A stretch of 64,000 nt of DNA from positions 2,232,001 to 2,296,000 of the forward strand of contig NZ_CP114039.1 of NCBI RefSeq assembly GCF_026965535.1, given 5' to 3'. The notes under the pieces were generated by a model. The model was not told where the DNA came from, ran no database searches, and was given only the letters and a program-made list of their open reading frames with translations. The translations under genes were made by a program, and so were the position numbers. Origin of the DNA: Corallococcus sp. NCRR. Lineage in GTDB: Bacteria > Myxococcota > Myxococcia > Myxococcales > Myxococcaceae. Of this stretch, positions 50,740 to 59,201 are shown one piece after another. Positions within the stretch are counted from its first letter, which is position 1. The number at the start of each line of letters is the position of its first letter.

Positions 50740-51519
50740 CTACCGCGACGGCGGGCCGGCGGCAAACGGGGCGCGTCCGCCGATTTCGGGGAAGCGCGCG
50801 TAGGCCCGCAGCAGGGCCTCAAGGTGGGCGGGGTCGTCCAGGTCCAGCGGCGCGTCGGTGAGCTTCACGAGCCAGCCTCCAAAAGCCGTGTAGCGCGAGC
50901 GGGACAGCAGCTCCGCGTCGCGAGACGGATCCGGGAACCCGAGCCGCTGCACGGTGGCGGCGGACCAGTAGTTCACCCAGCCCAGGTGATGCGGGACGAC
51001 GGGCGTGGGCGTCAGCTCCATCGGTTCGAGCACCGGCAGCCCCCGAGGCGGCTCCGGCGGATCCTGCCAGCGACGGCGGGTCTGCTGGGCCAGCGTCACC
51101 CCGGCGCTCGGGGTGAGCACCCGCCCCCACCAGGCCCGGGAGCTTTCGGACACGGCCTCCAGCACCCGCGCCGCCACCGCGATGCCGTGCGCGTCCATGG
51201 GCAGCTCCACGTGGAGCTCGAACAGCGGCTCATTCCCGGGACACAGGTGCGCGGCCCGCTCCCAACCGCTCACGGTCACGAGGTGGCTTTCGTCTCCGTT
51301 GCAGAGCGCGGGCAGCTCGCCGTCCTCCGCGGCCCGGTCCAACCACGCATCCCGCTTGGACAACGGCTGGATTCCCTCCGTTTCAGAGAGGGTCCAGTCC
51401 AGATGCAGCCCCGGAAGCGCGTGCTCCATGGCGTAGAGGACAGCGCGCATCCGCCGTGAGTCACCGTCGAGTTCGGGCGCGTGGACGAGCAGGAGCAGGG
51501 ATGGGTCTGGGGGATTCAT
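50740..51519 (-). CDS. DUF5953-family protein, distantly Imm52-like
   Basis: Cytoplasmic protein of 259 residues that matches my recollection of the DUF5953 family common in myxobacteria. The C-terminal half parallels Imm52: LGWVNYWSAA against GWITYLS, then GGWLVKLTDAPLDLDDPAHLEAL against GTLIILTPERFTVANPEHIAL (each shown in part). An upstream patch (SSRAWWGRVL) matches SSWEPDWAL. It may therefore belong to the same immunity superfamily, here without an adjacent toxin. Start at 51519; the divergent gene starts 33 bp away. Confidence 0.62.
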   Translation of the reverse strand: MNPPDPSLLLLVHAPELDGDSRRMRAVLYAMEHALPGLHLDWTLSETEGIQPLSKRDAWLDRAAEDGELPALCNGDESHLVTVSGWERAAHLCPGNEPLFELHVELPMDAHGIAVAARVLEAVSESSRAWWGRVLTPSAGVTLAQQTRRRWQDPPEPPRGLPVLEPMELTPTPVVPHHLGWVNYWSAATVQRLGFPDPSRDAELLSRSRYTAFGGWLVKLTDAPLDLDDPAHLEALLRAYARFPEIGGRAPFAAGPPSR

Positions 51520-51552
51520 CTCGATGTCTGTCCATGTACCAGTTCGGGCAAG

Positions 51553-52374
51553 ATGGCGCGCATGCTCATGAGCTCCGTGGTGATGGCGGCCCTGTTCACG
51601 GCCGCGCCCGCTCCCAAGGCCCAGCCGCTCACGTGGAAGGTGACCGGCACCGACGTCACGTTTGAGATGTCGTCCAAGGACCTGCGCGCCCTGCGCGGCG
51701 GCAAGGAGGTCTTCGGCCTCCAGTCGCGCAAGAAGGAGTTCCTCTCCAGCGTCACGGAGGGCGTGGACGCCACGCAGGACACGTCCGACTGGGAGGCCAC
51801 GCAGTCCTTCACCGTGCTGTCCGTGGTGGGCCCGTACGTGAGCTCCGAGGACTCCAACGCCGGCTACACCGGCGGCGCACACCCGTACGCAAGCCGCATC
51901 TACGCCACCCAGGACGTGACGAAGGGCAAGGACGGCTTCAACCTGCTGGAGGTGTTCCCGGAGAAGGACGTCCTCAAGGCCCTCAAGGCGGACGGCTACG
52001 TGCGCAAGTTCATCGGCGACCCCAAGGCCTTCGAGAGCGCGAAGACCGTGGAGGCACTGCTCCAGACCCTGGAGGCCGACGAGGACTGCGTCGGCTTCGA
52101 GTACGGACTGGACAACGTGAAGCGCTCCGTCGCGTTCCACCATGTCGAAGGCGACAAGGTCGCCGTGCGCATCTCGTTCGGCTACGCGGCGGAGATGTGC
52201 CGGGGGAACATGTACGTGGTGGGCCTGCTGTTGCCCATCCCCGCGTCCCTGAAGCCCGCCCTGGAGCGCGCGAACACGCGCCAGGAGGGCTTCCTCATGA
52301 AGGACGCCAAGGCCGTCAAGGCGCCCTCCGTGAGCTTCAAGTGGGAGGGCGCCGAGGCCAAGAAGAAGCCCTGA
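51553..52374 (+). CDS. Exported DUF3298-like protein
   Basis: Protein of 273 residues with a signal peptide (MSSVVMAALFTAAPAPKAQP). The mid region SYVSSEDSNAGYTGGAHPY-like segment (GPYVSSEDSNAGYTGGAHPY in part) and the later NLLEVFPEKDVL, with DCVGFEYGLDNVKRSVAFHH, resemble RsiV/DUF3298 lysozyme-inhibitor-like proteins, where GGAHP is a hallmark. It probably acts in the periplasm; binding of an envelope glycan or lysozyme is only a family-based guess. ATG at 51553 is preferred; 51562 is possible. Confidence 0.68.
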   Translation: MARMLMSSVVMAALFTAAPAPKAQPLTWKVTGTDVTFEMSSKDLRALRGGKEVFGLQSRKKEFLSSVTEGVDATQDTSDWEATQSFTVLSVVGPYVSSEDSNAGYTGGAHPYASRIYATQDVTKGKDGFNLLEVFPEKDVLKALKADGYVRKFIGDPKAFESAKTVEALLQTLEADEDCVGFEYGLDNVKRSVAFHHVEGDKVAVRISFGYAAEMCRGNMYVVGLLLPIPASLKPALERANTRQEGFLMKDAKAVKAPSVSFKWEGAEAKKKP

Positions 52375-53523
52375 TCAGGCCGGCTTCTCGATGTGGCCGT
52401 CCGCGTGCCGCGCGAAGCGTCCTTCCTCGCGCGCGTGCACCGGATCGTGGCTGGGCCAGGGCCAGCCGCCAAAGCCCGTGCGCTGGTAGTCCGCGAAGGC
52501 CTGTTGAATCTCCTGCCGCGAGTTCATCACGAACGGGCCGTACTGCACGACCGGCTCGCCGATGGGCTTGCCCTGGAGCAGCAGCAGCTCCGCCGTCTCC
52601 GGGCCGTTCTCCAGCACCACGTCCACGTCCGCGCGCAGCTCCACGGCGCTCCTCGCCGGCACCGCCCGGCCGCCGACCTTCATCCCGGCGCCCAGGAAGA
52701 AGTAGAGCATCCGGTTCGTGCCGCGCTTCGCCGCGGGCAGCGTCCAGCGCGCGCCCGGCTCCATCTTCAGCGTCCAGATGGCCACGTCCGCGTCCGGGTT
52801 CGCGGCCCAGGACTTGGGCGGCGACGGAGGCGCCTGGAGGTCACCCAGGTTGCCCGCCACCACGGTGATGTTCGTGGCGCGGCCCGCGTCGTCCTTCGCC
52901 ACGTGGCGCGGGATGACGTGGTCCCACAGCATGGAGAAGTGCGCGGGCACCATCTTGTTGGCGCGCGGCAGGTTGAGCCAGATTTGAAACAGCTCGATGT
53001 GGTTGCCCTGGTCCTGCTTGAGCAGCGGGAACATCTCCGAGTGGTTGATGCCACCGCCCGCGGTGAGCCACTGCACGTCGCCCCCACCGAAGCGCGCCGC
53101 CGCGCCCAGCGAGTCCGAGTGGTCCAGCAGCCCGTTGCGCACGATGGTCACCGTCTCGAAGCCCCGGTGCGGGTGCTGCGGGAAGCCCGGCACCACGGTG
53201 CCGTGGTACATGTTCCAGCCGTCCCGCCCCGCGAAGTCCTGGCCGATGTCCCGGCCCGCGAGCGACGCGTCCGGCCCCAGCTTGTCGTTGCCCTGGGGGT
53301 AGCGGTCGTCATGGTGCACGCAGAAGAGGAACGGATCCGGCGTCCGCCACGGGGTGGGGGACGGCCCGAGCGGATCCACCCGGAGGATGGCCTCGGGTTG
53401 CTGTGCCTGCTGCTGACTCATCTTCGACTCCTCTGCCTTTCCCGAACCGCGTGAACACCCCACGGTGGTGATGCCCGCCGCCGCGATGAGTTTCAGCGCC
53501 GCTCTCCGGCTGACTTCGTCCAA
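52375..53523 (-). CDS. Pirin-family cupin protein with Tat-lipoprotein-like leader
   Basis: Bicupin of 382 residues. The N-terminal SRRAALKLIAAAGITTVGC has the twin-arginine and lipobox features of an exported lipoprotein, unusual for pirins, which are normally cytoplasmic. The pirin domains include HPHRGFETVTIV (metal His), GDVQWLTAGGGINHSE and the later QYGPFVMNS. Pirins act as quercetinases or redox-linked regulators. The TTG start follows GCGAGGTGGACC. Its stop codon adjoins the preceding gene's stop. Confidence 0.86.
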   Translation of the reverse strand: MDEVSRRAALKLIAAAGITTVGCSRGSGKAEESKMSQQQAQQPEAILRVDPLGPSPTPWRTPDPFLFCVHHDDRYPQGNDKLGPDASLAGRDIGQDFAGRDGWNMYHGTVVPGFPQHPHRGFETVTIVRNGLLDHSDSLGAAARFGGGDVQWLTAGGGINHSEMFPLLKQDQGNHIELFQIWLNLPRANKMVPAHFSMLWDHVIPRHVAKDDAGRATNITVVAGNLGDLQAPPSPPKSWAANPDADVAIWTLKMEPGARWTLPAAKRGTNRMLYFFLGAGMKVGGRAVPARSAVELRADVDVVLENGPETAELLLLQGKPIGEPVVQYGPFVMNSRQEIQQAFADYQRTGFGGWPWPSHDPVHAREEGRFARHADGHIEKPA

Positions 53524-53694
53524 GGTCCACCTCGCGCCCGATGCCGTCGGGGCCGGCCATCCTACCTAACGCCCGGGCCTTCCCGGCGCTCGGCCTGCCT
53601 GCATGGCTGGCGGTTCACCCCTGGTGGGACGGCCCGGAGACCCCTACGCTTCCGCGCGGGTCCGCCCCACGGGCATCGCAGGGAGTCCACCGCC

Positions 53695-54687
53695 TTGGCG
53701 GTCAACGTCAGCCGCTTCCACGACCGTTTCACCTACCAGTTCCGCGCGCCGGTGCCGGACCTGCTCGAGGACATGGAGGTCCTGGCCGGCCTGGATGCCC
53801 GCGCGGAGCAGCAGCGGCTCGCGCTGGCGTGGGGCGGAGGGTGCACCGCGATTCCGGGCGGGGTGATGGTCATCCTGGCCTACATCACGTGGGCAAGCAC
53901 CGGGGAGCGGCATTCGCTCACCGAGGAGGGCGAGCAGCTCCTCCAGGTCACGGGCGCGGTGGGCGGAGCGCTGCTCGTCCTGGGGCTCCTGCTCTTGCTG
54001 TGGCGTCACACCCTCAAGCCGCGCGACCTGGACAACCGGCGCTACGGCCTGGCCCAGGTGCTGCTCCAGCGTCTGGAGATGGACCTGGCCCCGGACGCGC
54101 CGGTGTGGCTCAAGCTGAACCTGCGTCCGCCCGACGTGCTCGACAAGCGCGTGAAGCAGGACATGGTGGGCTGGTGGAGCACGGACTTCTTCGTCGACCC
54201 GTGGTTCAAGCTGGAGACCCGGCTGGCGGACGGCGCGTTCGTGCGGATCCACATGGTGGAGCGGCTCCAGAAGCGCGAGCGCTCCAAGACGAGCGCCAGC
54301 GGCAAGTCGCGGACGAAGACGAAGCGAAAGGGCTTCGCCCGGCTGGACGTGTCCGTGCGCGTGAAGCCGGAGCGCTACCCCGGCCTGGAGCGGCTCCAGT
54401 CCCGCGCCGCGGACGCCGTGCGGCTGCCCCGGAAGGTCGAGCTGGAGCGCGTGCGCGTCGCCGCGGACCGGCTGTCCCTGCGCGCCCGGCTGTCCGACGA
54501 ATGGGTGGCGCGGCCGGGGCGCGAGCCGGGTGAGCCGGAGGCCCCCGCCTTCTGGAAGAAGGCGCTGGAGAAGGACGACGCGTCCCGCACCGCGACGATG
54601 ATGCTCCTGAGCCTCTACCAGGTGCTGGGGTACGCCCGGCGGCGCGCGAAGCTGCAGGCCGCGCGCCGGCGCCGCACGTCGGTTTGA
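53695..54687 (+). CDS. Tandem two-helix membrane protein, copy 1 of 3
   Basis: Protein of 330 residues with two central membrane helices (about 50-110) and a large soluble C-terminal part. No family I know. Three consecutive genes share the blocks DLDNRRYGL, RLADGAFVRIHMVE-like (copies 2 and 3: RFADGTHLHLS), RVKPERYPGL and SRTATMMLLSLYQVL. The soluble part is very basic (KTSASGKSRTKTKRKG). The TTG start follows GGGAGTCCACCGCC, parallel to the GTG starts of copies 2 and 3. Confidence 0.62.
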   Translation: MAVNVSRFHDRFTYQFRAPVPDLLEDMEVLAGLDARAEQQRLALAWGGGCTAIPGGVMVILAYITWASTGERHSLTEEGEQLLQVTGAVGGALLVLGLLLLLWRHTLKPRDLDNRRYGLAQVLLQRLEMDLAPDAPVWLKLNLRPPDVLDKRVKQDMVGWWSTDFFVDPWFKLETRLADGAFVRIHMVERLQKRERSKTSASGKSRTKTKRKGFARLDVSVRVKPERYPGLERLQSRAADAVRLPRKVELERVRVAADRLSLRARLSDEWVARPGREPGEPEAPAFWKKALEKDDASRTATMMLLSLYQVLGYARRRAKLQAARRRRTSV

Positions 54688-54706
54688 CCCCCCGGGAGCG
54701 GCTCCC

Positions 54707-54712
54707 TACGCT
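54707..54712 (+). promoter_or_regulatory. Putative -10 before copy 2
   Basis: TACGCT ends 7 nt before the GTG at 54720. The same hexamer and spacing precede copy 3. Confidence 0.45.
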
Positions 54713-54719
54713 GCCGGCC

Positions 54720-55688
54720 GTGCCGCTCGAGCTCTCCGAATTCCAGAAGACGTACATCTATGAAACCCGCGCTCCGGTGGCGGAGGTGCTGGCGGACCTG
54801 AAGGCGCTGGGGGAGCTGGACGCGCGGGCGGAGCGGAGGCGGCGCGCGCAGTGGCTCGCCGCCTGGCTCCTGATGGCCTTCAGCGTCGCCGGCTGTGCCC
54901 TCCTGTCCGTCGTGGTGGCGCAGCTCTCGTCCGCGAAGCAGGACACGTGGGGCGGACTGCCGGCCCTCGTGGCCGCGGCGAGCTTCGCGGCGGGCATCGT
55001 GCTCTTCATCATCCGGTCGCGCGCGGGCCGCACGGACCTGGACAACCGGCGCTACGGGCTGGTGGCCACGCTGCTGAAGCGCTTCCAGGTGGACCTGGAC
55101 GCGAACGCGCCGGTGGACGTGAAGCTGGACCTGGCGCCGGTGGATGAAGCGCGCAAATGCGTGGGCAAGCCCAAGCGGGGCCGGTGGGAATGCGAGGACT
55201 TCACCGACGCGTGGCTGTCCCTGCACGGCCGCTTCGCGGACGGCACGCACCTGCACCTGTCCGCCGTGGAGCACCTGCAGAAGCGCAAGCGCTACGGCCG
55301 CAGCCGCAGCGGCAAGACGAAGCTCAAGACCAAGCGCAAGGGCAAGACGCTGCTCCAGGTGGGGCTGCGCGTGAAGCCAGAGCGCTTCCCGGGCCTGGCC
55401 GGCCTGGGCGCGAACGCGAAGCGGGCCGCGAAGCTGCCTCCGGGCGTCGCGCTGTCGCGGCTGGACGTGGCCGGGGACCGCCTGTCGATGCGGGTGCTCC
55501 TGGATCGCGAGTGGAGCGTCGTGACGACGAAGCCCGCCCCACCCAAGGGCAAGACGCCCAAGGGGGTGGTTCCTCCCGCGACCCAGGACGCGGCGCGCGC
55601 CGCGACGATGATGCTCCTGAGCCTCTACCAGGTGCTGGGCACCACGCGCCGGAGGAACACGGCGCCGGGCCGCGAGCAGCCGCTTTGA
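54720..55688 (+). CDS. Tandem two-helix membrane protein, copy 2 of 3
   Basis: Protein of 322 residues, closest to copy 3: LEDFQKT-like start (LSEFQKTYIYETRAPV), two helices (AAWLLMAFSVAGCALLSVVV and LVAAASFAAGIVLFII), then TDLDNRRYGLVATLLKRFQVDLDANAPVDVKLDL (in part), RFADGTHLHLS, LRVKPERFPGL and TMMLLSLYQVL. The basic segment SRSGKTKLKTKRKGK is conserved. Function unknown. GTG start with TACGCT 7 nt upstream and no Shine-Dalgarno sequence. Confidence 0.62.
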   Translation: MPLELSEFQKTYIYETRAPVAEVLADLKALGELDARAERRRRAQWLAAWLLMAFSVAGCALLSVVVAQLSSAKQDTWGGLPALVAAASFAAGIVLFIIRSRAGRTDLDNRRYGLVATLLKRFQVDLDANAPVDVKLDLAPVDEARKCVGKPKRGRWECEDFTDAWLSLHGRFADGTHLHLSAVEHLQKRKRYGRSRSGKTKLKTKRKGKTLLQVGLRVKPERFPGLAGLGANAKRAAKLPPGVALSRLDVAGDRLSMRVLLDREWSVVTTKPAPPKGKTPKGVVPPATQDAARAATMMLLSLYQVLGTTRRRNTAPGREQPL

Positions 55689-55707
55689 CCCGGCCGGGAG
55701 CGGCTCC

Positions 55708-55713
55708 TACGCT
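55708..55713 (+). promoter_or_regulatory. Putative -10 before copy 3
   Basis: TACGCT ends 7 nt before the GTG at 55721, as before copy 2. The surrounding GGGAGCGGCTCC(C)TACGCTG is also shared. Confidence 0.45.
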
Positions 55714-55720
55714 GGCCCTC

Positions 55721-56734
55721 GTGGCGCTCGAACCCGAAGCCTTCCAGAAGACCCAGCGCTACCAGGTGCGCGCGACCGTGCCGGAGGTGCTGGCGGCACT
55801 GACTCCGAAGCCCGAGCGTGCCCCAGAGCCGGAGCCCGTCCGCGCCTCGAAGAACACCCCCGCGCGCTTCGGGGTGGGGCTGCTCGTCGCGGCCGGGGTG
55901 CTCCTCGCGGTCCTCTGGCTCCTGCCCTCGGACCAGAAGGAGCTGGCGAGCCTGGCGGTCCTCCTGTTCTTCTTTTCGTTGCCCGGCGGCATCCTCCTGC
56001 TCCTCGCGTCCTGGATGCTCCAGCAGGAGGCCGCGGCGAAGCGGTCGTGGCCGCCGAACGATTGGGTCGTGGAGCCCCCGCACAAGGATCAGCGCCGCCT
56101 GTTGCTGGCCACGCTGCTGAAGCGCTTCCAGGTGGACCTGCTGGCGGACGCGCCCGTGGACGTGACGCTGGACCTGACGCTGCCCCTGGACGCCAGCAAG
56201 CGCGTGCGCACGGAGAACCTCGAGGGGAAGCGCGGCCCGGGGACCCGCGCGGACTTCGTCGACCCCTGGCTGTCATTGCAGGGCCGGTTCGCGGACGGCA
56301 CGCACCTGCACCTGTCCGTGGTGGATCAGGTGCGGGTGGTCGAGCGCATGAAGGTGATGCCGCTCAAGACCCGGACCAAGACAAAGCGGAGCGGGGTCAG
56401 CCTGATGACCGTCGCGCTGCGGGTGAAGCCGGAGCGCCACCCCGGGCTCGCGACGCTGAAGGACGCCGCCCGGAGCGCCGTGCGGCTGCCCCCCGGCGCC
56501 AGGCTGAAGCGGGTGCGCGTGGCGGAGGACCGGGTGGCGCTGCGCGTCCAACTGGACGAGGACTGGGTGGCCCGGCCGCCATCCGAGCCGCGGCCCGGTG
56601 CCAGCCCCCGGCCTGAAGCCCCGCGGAAAACAGATGCGTCGCGCACCGCGACGATGATGCTCTTGAGCCTCTATCAGGTGCTCAACCACTCCAGCTCCCA
56701 GGTCCAGCCCGGGAAGATGAGGTCCACGTCGTGA
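55721..56734 (+). CDS. Tandem two-helix membrane protein, copy 3 of 3
   Basis: Protein of 337 residues with the same plan: LEPEAFQKTQRYQVRATVPE at the start, two helices (FGVGLLVAAGVLLAVLWLL and LAVLLFFFSLPGGILLLL), LLATLLKRFQVDLLADAPVDV, RFADGTHLHLS, RVKPERHPGL and TMMLLSLYQVL. A Pro-rich insert lies between the N-terminal segment and the helices. The stop overlaps the GTG of the following lipoprotein gene (GTGA), so the lipoprotein is translated with it. Confidence 0.62.
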   Translation: MALEPEAFQKTQRYQVRATVPEVLAALTPKPERAPEPEPVRASKNTPARFGVGLLVAAGVLLAVLWLLPSDQKELASLAVLLFFFSLPGGILLLLASWMLQQEAAAKRSWPPNDWVVEPPHKDQRRLLLATLLKRFQVDLLADAPVDVTLDLTLPLDASKRVRTENLEGKRGPGTRADFVDPWLSLQGRFADGTHLHLSVVDQVRVVERMKVMPLKTRTKTKRSGVSLMTVALRVKPERHPGLATLKDAARSAVRLPPGARLKRVRVAEDRVALRVQLDEDWVARPPSEPRPGASPRPEAPRKTDASRTATMMLLSLYQVLNHSSSQVQPGKMRSTS

Positions 56735-57405
56735 AACTTCGAGTCCTGTTCCTCGTGGGCCTGGGCGTGCTGGGGGCCTCGGCGTGCCAGCAGGGGAGTG
56801 CCCCCGCGCCCGCGCCGCACACCCAGGCGATTCCCGCCAACGCCGCCGCTTCCGCCGCCGAGCCGAAAGAGGCGGGCGCCAAGCTCAAGTTCAAGGACGG
56901 CGACGACCGCGAGCGCTTCTCGCTCAAGCCCAAGGACGACGGCGCGAAGCTCGTCGACGGCGAGGACAAGGAGGTCGCCCGCTACAAGTGGAAGGGCGGC
57001 GAGCTCAAGGTGTCCGGTCCGGACGACACGGTGCTGGCCTATGTCACGGGCGGCCCGGACGCTTACCAGGTGAAGGACGCCGCGCGCTCGGCGGTGCGCT
57101 ACACGCTCACGCGTGAGGGCTCCGGGTGGGTGCTCACGGATGCCCAGGACATGCTGCTCTACACCGTGGTCTCCGACGGTGGCGGCGCGTCCGTGAAGGG
57201 CGCGTCCGGCGCGGAGGCCCTCCACGTGAAGGTGCGCGACGGCAAGCTGTCCCTGCGCGACCCGTCCGGCAAGACGGTGCTCGCCACCAAGCAGCCGGTG
57301 TCACCGGTGGCCGCCGCGTGCCTCGGCTTCGACTCGATGGACCTGCCCCTGCGCATGGCCCTGCTCTTCCGCCTCCAGACCCCCGCGGGCGCCGCGTCGC
57401 CCTGA
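56731..57405 (+). CDS. Lipoprotein coupled to the tandem membrane proteins
   Basis: Protein of 224 residues with a lipoprotein signal (LGASAC) and an Ala/Pro linker, followed by a beta-rich domain (LKFKDGDDRERFSLKPKDDG, RYKWKGGELKVSGPDD, TLTREGSGWVL). Its start GTG overlaps the stop of copy 3 (GTGA). No catalytic motif is visible. Together with the three membrane proteins it may form one envelope system. Confidence 0.6.
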   Translation: MKLRVLFLVGLGVLGASACQQGSAPAPAPHTQAIPANAAASAAEPKEAGAKLKFKDGDDRERFSLKPKDDGAKLVDGEDKEVARYKWKGGELKVSGPDDTVLAYVTGGPDAYQVKDAARSAVRYTLTREGSGWVLTDAQDMLLYTVVSDGGGASVKGASGAEALHVKVRDGKLSLRDPSGKTVLATKQPVSPVAAACLGFDSMDLPLRMALLFRLQTPAGAASP

Positions 57406-57418
57406 GCCTTCGAAAGCC

Positions 57419-57820
57419 ATGTCCCCTTCCTTCGCTTCCGCAGAGCAGTGCCTGGAGACCTCCGGCTTCCTCTTCTCCCACCCGTGTGAGCGGGGGGCGA
57501 CCACGCAGTGCATGCGCTGTCAGAAGCCCATCTGCCTCTTGCACATGCGCACGCTCGACGGCGGCGAGGCGGTCTGCGTGACGTGCGCGCGCGCCGCGGA
57601 CAACGGCGACGAGAACCGCGACCCGTCCGACACCTCCGACTTCGACGAGGACGACCCCAGCTACTACTACGAGGACTACGGCTACTACGGCCGCGACGCG
57701 TGGCGCGGCTCCGGGGCCTCGTCCTCGGGCAGCGACCCCAACGACTTCACCGAGGCCGACGGCGAGAGCGTGCGGCGCGAGGACGACGCCTCCTTCGAGG
57801 AGGACCTGGGCGGGAGCTGA
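57419..57820 (+). CDS. B-box-like zinc-finger protein with acidic Tyr-rich tail
   Basis: Small protein of 133 residues. The N-terminal half holds a Cys/His zinc module (HPCERGATTQCMRCQKPICLLHM, then CVTC; quoted in part), similar to B-box or rhomboid-associated zinc fingers. The C-terminal half is acidic and disordered, with the Tyr-rich run SYYYEDYGYYGRD. No enzyme motif. It probably binds protein or nucleic acid and could form condensates; that is a guess. It lies between the lipoprotein and the glycosyltransferase genes. Confidence 0.55.
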   Translation: MSPSFASAEQCLETSGFLFSHPCERGATTQCMRCQKPICLLHMRTLDGGEAVCVTCARAADNGDENRDPSDTSDFDEDDPSYYYEDYGYYGRDAWRGSGASSSGSDPNDFTEADGESVRREDDASFEEDLGGS

Positions 57821-57822
57821 GC

Positions 57823-58818
57823 GTGGCCGCGCGACGCCGGCACTGGCGCCTCTACGCGCTCGGCGGAGGCCTGGGGCACCTGACGCGCGCCGCGGCCCTG
57901 GCCCGCGTGGCCGTGGCCCGGGGCCACGCGGTGGACCTGCTCACCAACAGCCCGTTCGCCCCCGGCCTGCCCCTGGAGTCGTGGCTGGGCCCTGGCGCCA
58001 CCGTGCACCGCGTGGACGCGCGGCTGGACAAGGCCGCCACCGTGGCGGCGGTGGGCGCGTGGCTCGCGGAGTCCACGCCGGACGTGCTGGTGGTGGACAC
58101 GTTCCCGCGAGGCCTCGCCGGAGAGCTGGTGGCGCTGCTGCCCACGGTGCGCGCGCCGCGCGTGCTGGTGCACCGCGACCTGAACCCCGTCTACGTGGAG
58201 CGCTTCGACGTGGCGCGCGCCGTGGACGCGTTCGAACTGCTCGTCGTGCCCGGGGAGGACGCGCCCTTCGCGCACCACCCGCGCGCGGTACGCACGGCGC
58301 CGTGGCTGCTCCTGGACGCGGACGCGCTGCTGTCCCGCGAGGAGGCGCGGCGGCGGCTGGGCCTGGATGACGGGGACCCGAGCCCCCTCGCCGTGGTGAT
58401 GGGCTGTGGCCGTCCGGAGGAGGTGGTGGAGGCCGGGGAGACGGTGGCCCGGCTGCGCGCGTCGCTCACCCCCCATGCGGCGGTGCGGTGGCTCGTCCCC
58501 ACGCCCCATGAAGGCGGGCTGACGGTCTGGCCGGCGCTCGAGGTGCTGCGCGGCGTGGACGTGCTGGTGGGCGCGGGGGGCTACAACACCGTGCAGGAGG
58601 CCCGGGCCACCGGGACGCCGCTGGTGGCCTGGGCGCGCCCCCGGCTCTACGACCGGCAGGCCCTGCGGTTGAGGGAGGCGGAGCGGGTGGGGGACGCGGC
58701 GGCGCTGGAGGCGAAGGTCACGTCCCTGCTCCTGCACCAGGCCGGGCCCGCGCGCCCCTCGACCTGGGTCAACGGCGTCCACGCGGCGGTGGAGGCCATC
58801 GAGCGCGTCGCGCGCTAG
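57823..58818 (+). CDS. GT28-like (MurG/UGT-fold) glycosyltransferase
   Basis: Protein of 331 residues: N-terminal LYALGGGLGHLTRAAALARVA motif (in part), the nucleotide-sugar region AVVMGCGRPEEVVEAG and the C-terminal acceptor/donor motif VGAGGYNTVQEARATGTPLV. This is the GT-B arrangement of MurG/UDP-glycosyltransferases. Its acceptor is unknown. The GTG start at 57823 follows GGGCGGGAGC and lies 2 bp after the zinc-finger stop codon. It ends in a 4-bp CTAG overlap with the opposing gene. Confidence 0.8.
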   Translation: MAARRRHWRLYALGGGLGHLTRAAALARVAVARGHAVDLLTNSPFAPGLPLESWLGPGATVHRVDARLDKAATVAAVGAWLAESTPDVLVVDTFPRGLAGELVALLPTVRAPRVLVHRDLNPVYVERFDVARAVDAFELLVVPGEDAPFAHHPRAVRTAPWLLLDADALLSREEARRRLGLDDGDPSPLAVVMGCGRPEEVVEAGETVARLRASLTPHAAVRWLVPTPHEGGLTVWPALEVLRGVDVLVGAGGYNTVQEARATGTPLVAWARPRLYDRQALRLREAERVGDAAALEAKVTSLLLHQAGPARPSTWVNGVHAAVEAIERVAR

Positions 58819-59201
58819 TGCTTGAAGCCCTGGTGGCCGGTGGCCGGCTCGATGCCGTGGGCCATGATGAAGTGGTACATCACCTGCGGGTCCTCCTTGG
58901 GGCCGCCCATCAGCTCCACCAGGAAGTGGCCCGCCTGCGGATCCGCGTCCGGATCCGGGGAGATGGAGACCTCGGAGACCTCGCGGCCCACCATCACCAT
59001 CTCGCCCACCAGGGACTTGCCCTTGATGAGCTGGAGGACGTGCTGGCGCTCCTCCTCCATCAGCATCCAGTGGAAGTCGTCATGGTCGAACAGCGTCATG
59101 TCGGGGGAGCCACACCGCAGGATGCAGTTGGTGTGCTCCTGGAGCCAGCGCCAGAAGGCATCGAAGTTCAGGGTGCGGGCCGGTGGTGCGAGCAGATCCA
59201 T
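58815..59201 (-). CDS. Small cytoplasmic protein of unknown function
   Basis: Protein of 128 residues with a His/Asp/Glu/Trp-rich core (NFDAFWRWLQEHTNCILRCG in part; LFDHDDFHWMLMEEERQ; PQVMYHFIMAHG). I do not recognise a family. The His cluster might bind metal. GATGAGGTCACCCG precedes the ATG. It is tail-to-tail with the glycosyltransferase gene, the two stops sharing CTAG. Confidence 0.55.
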   Translation of the reverse strand: MDLLAPPARTLNFDAFWRWLQEHTNCILRCGSPDMTLFDHDDFHWMLMEEERQHVLQLIKGKSLVGEMVMVGREVSEVSISPDPDADPQAGHFLVELMGGPKEDPQVMYHFIMAHGIEPATGHQGFKH

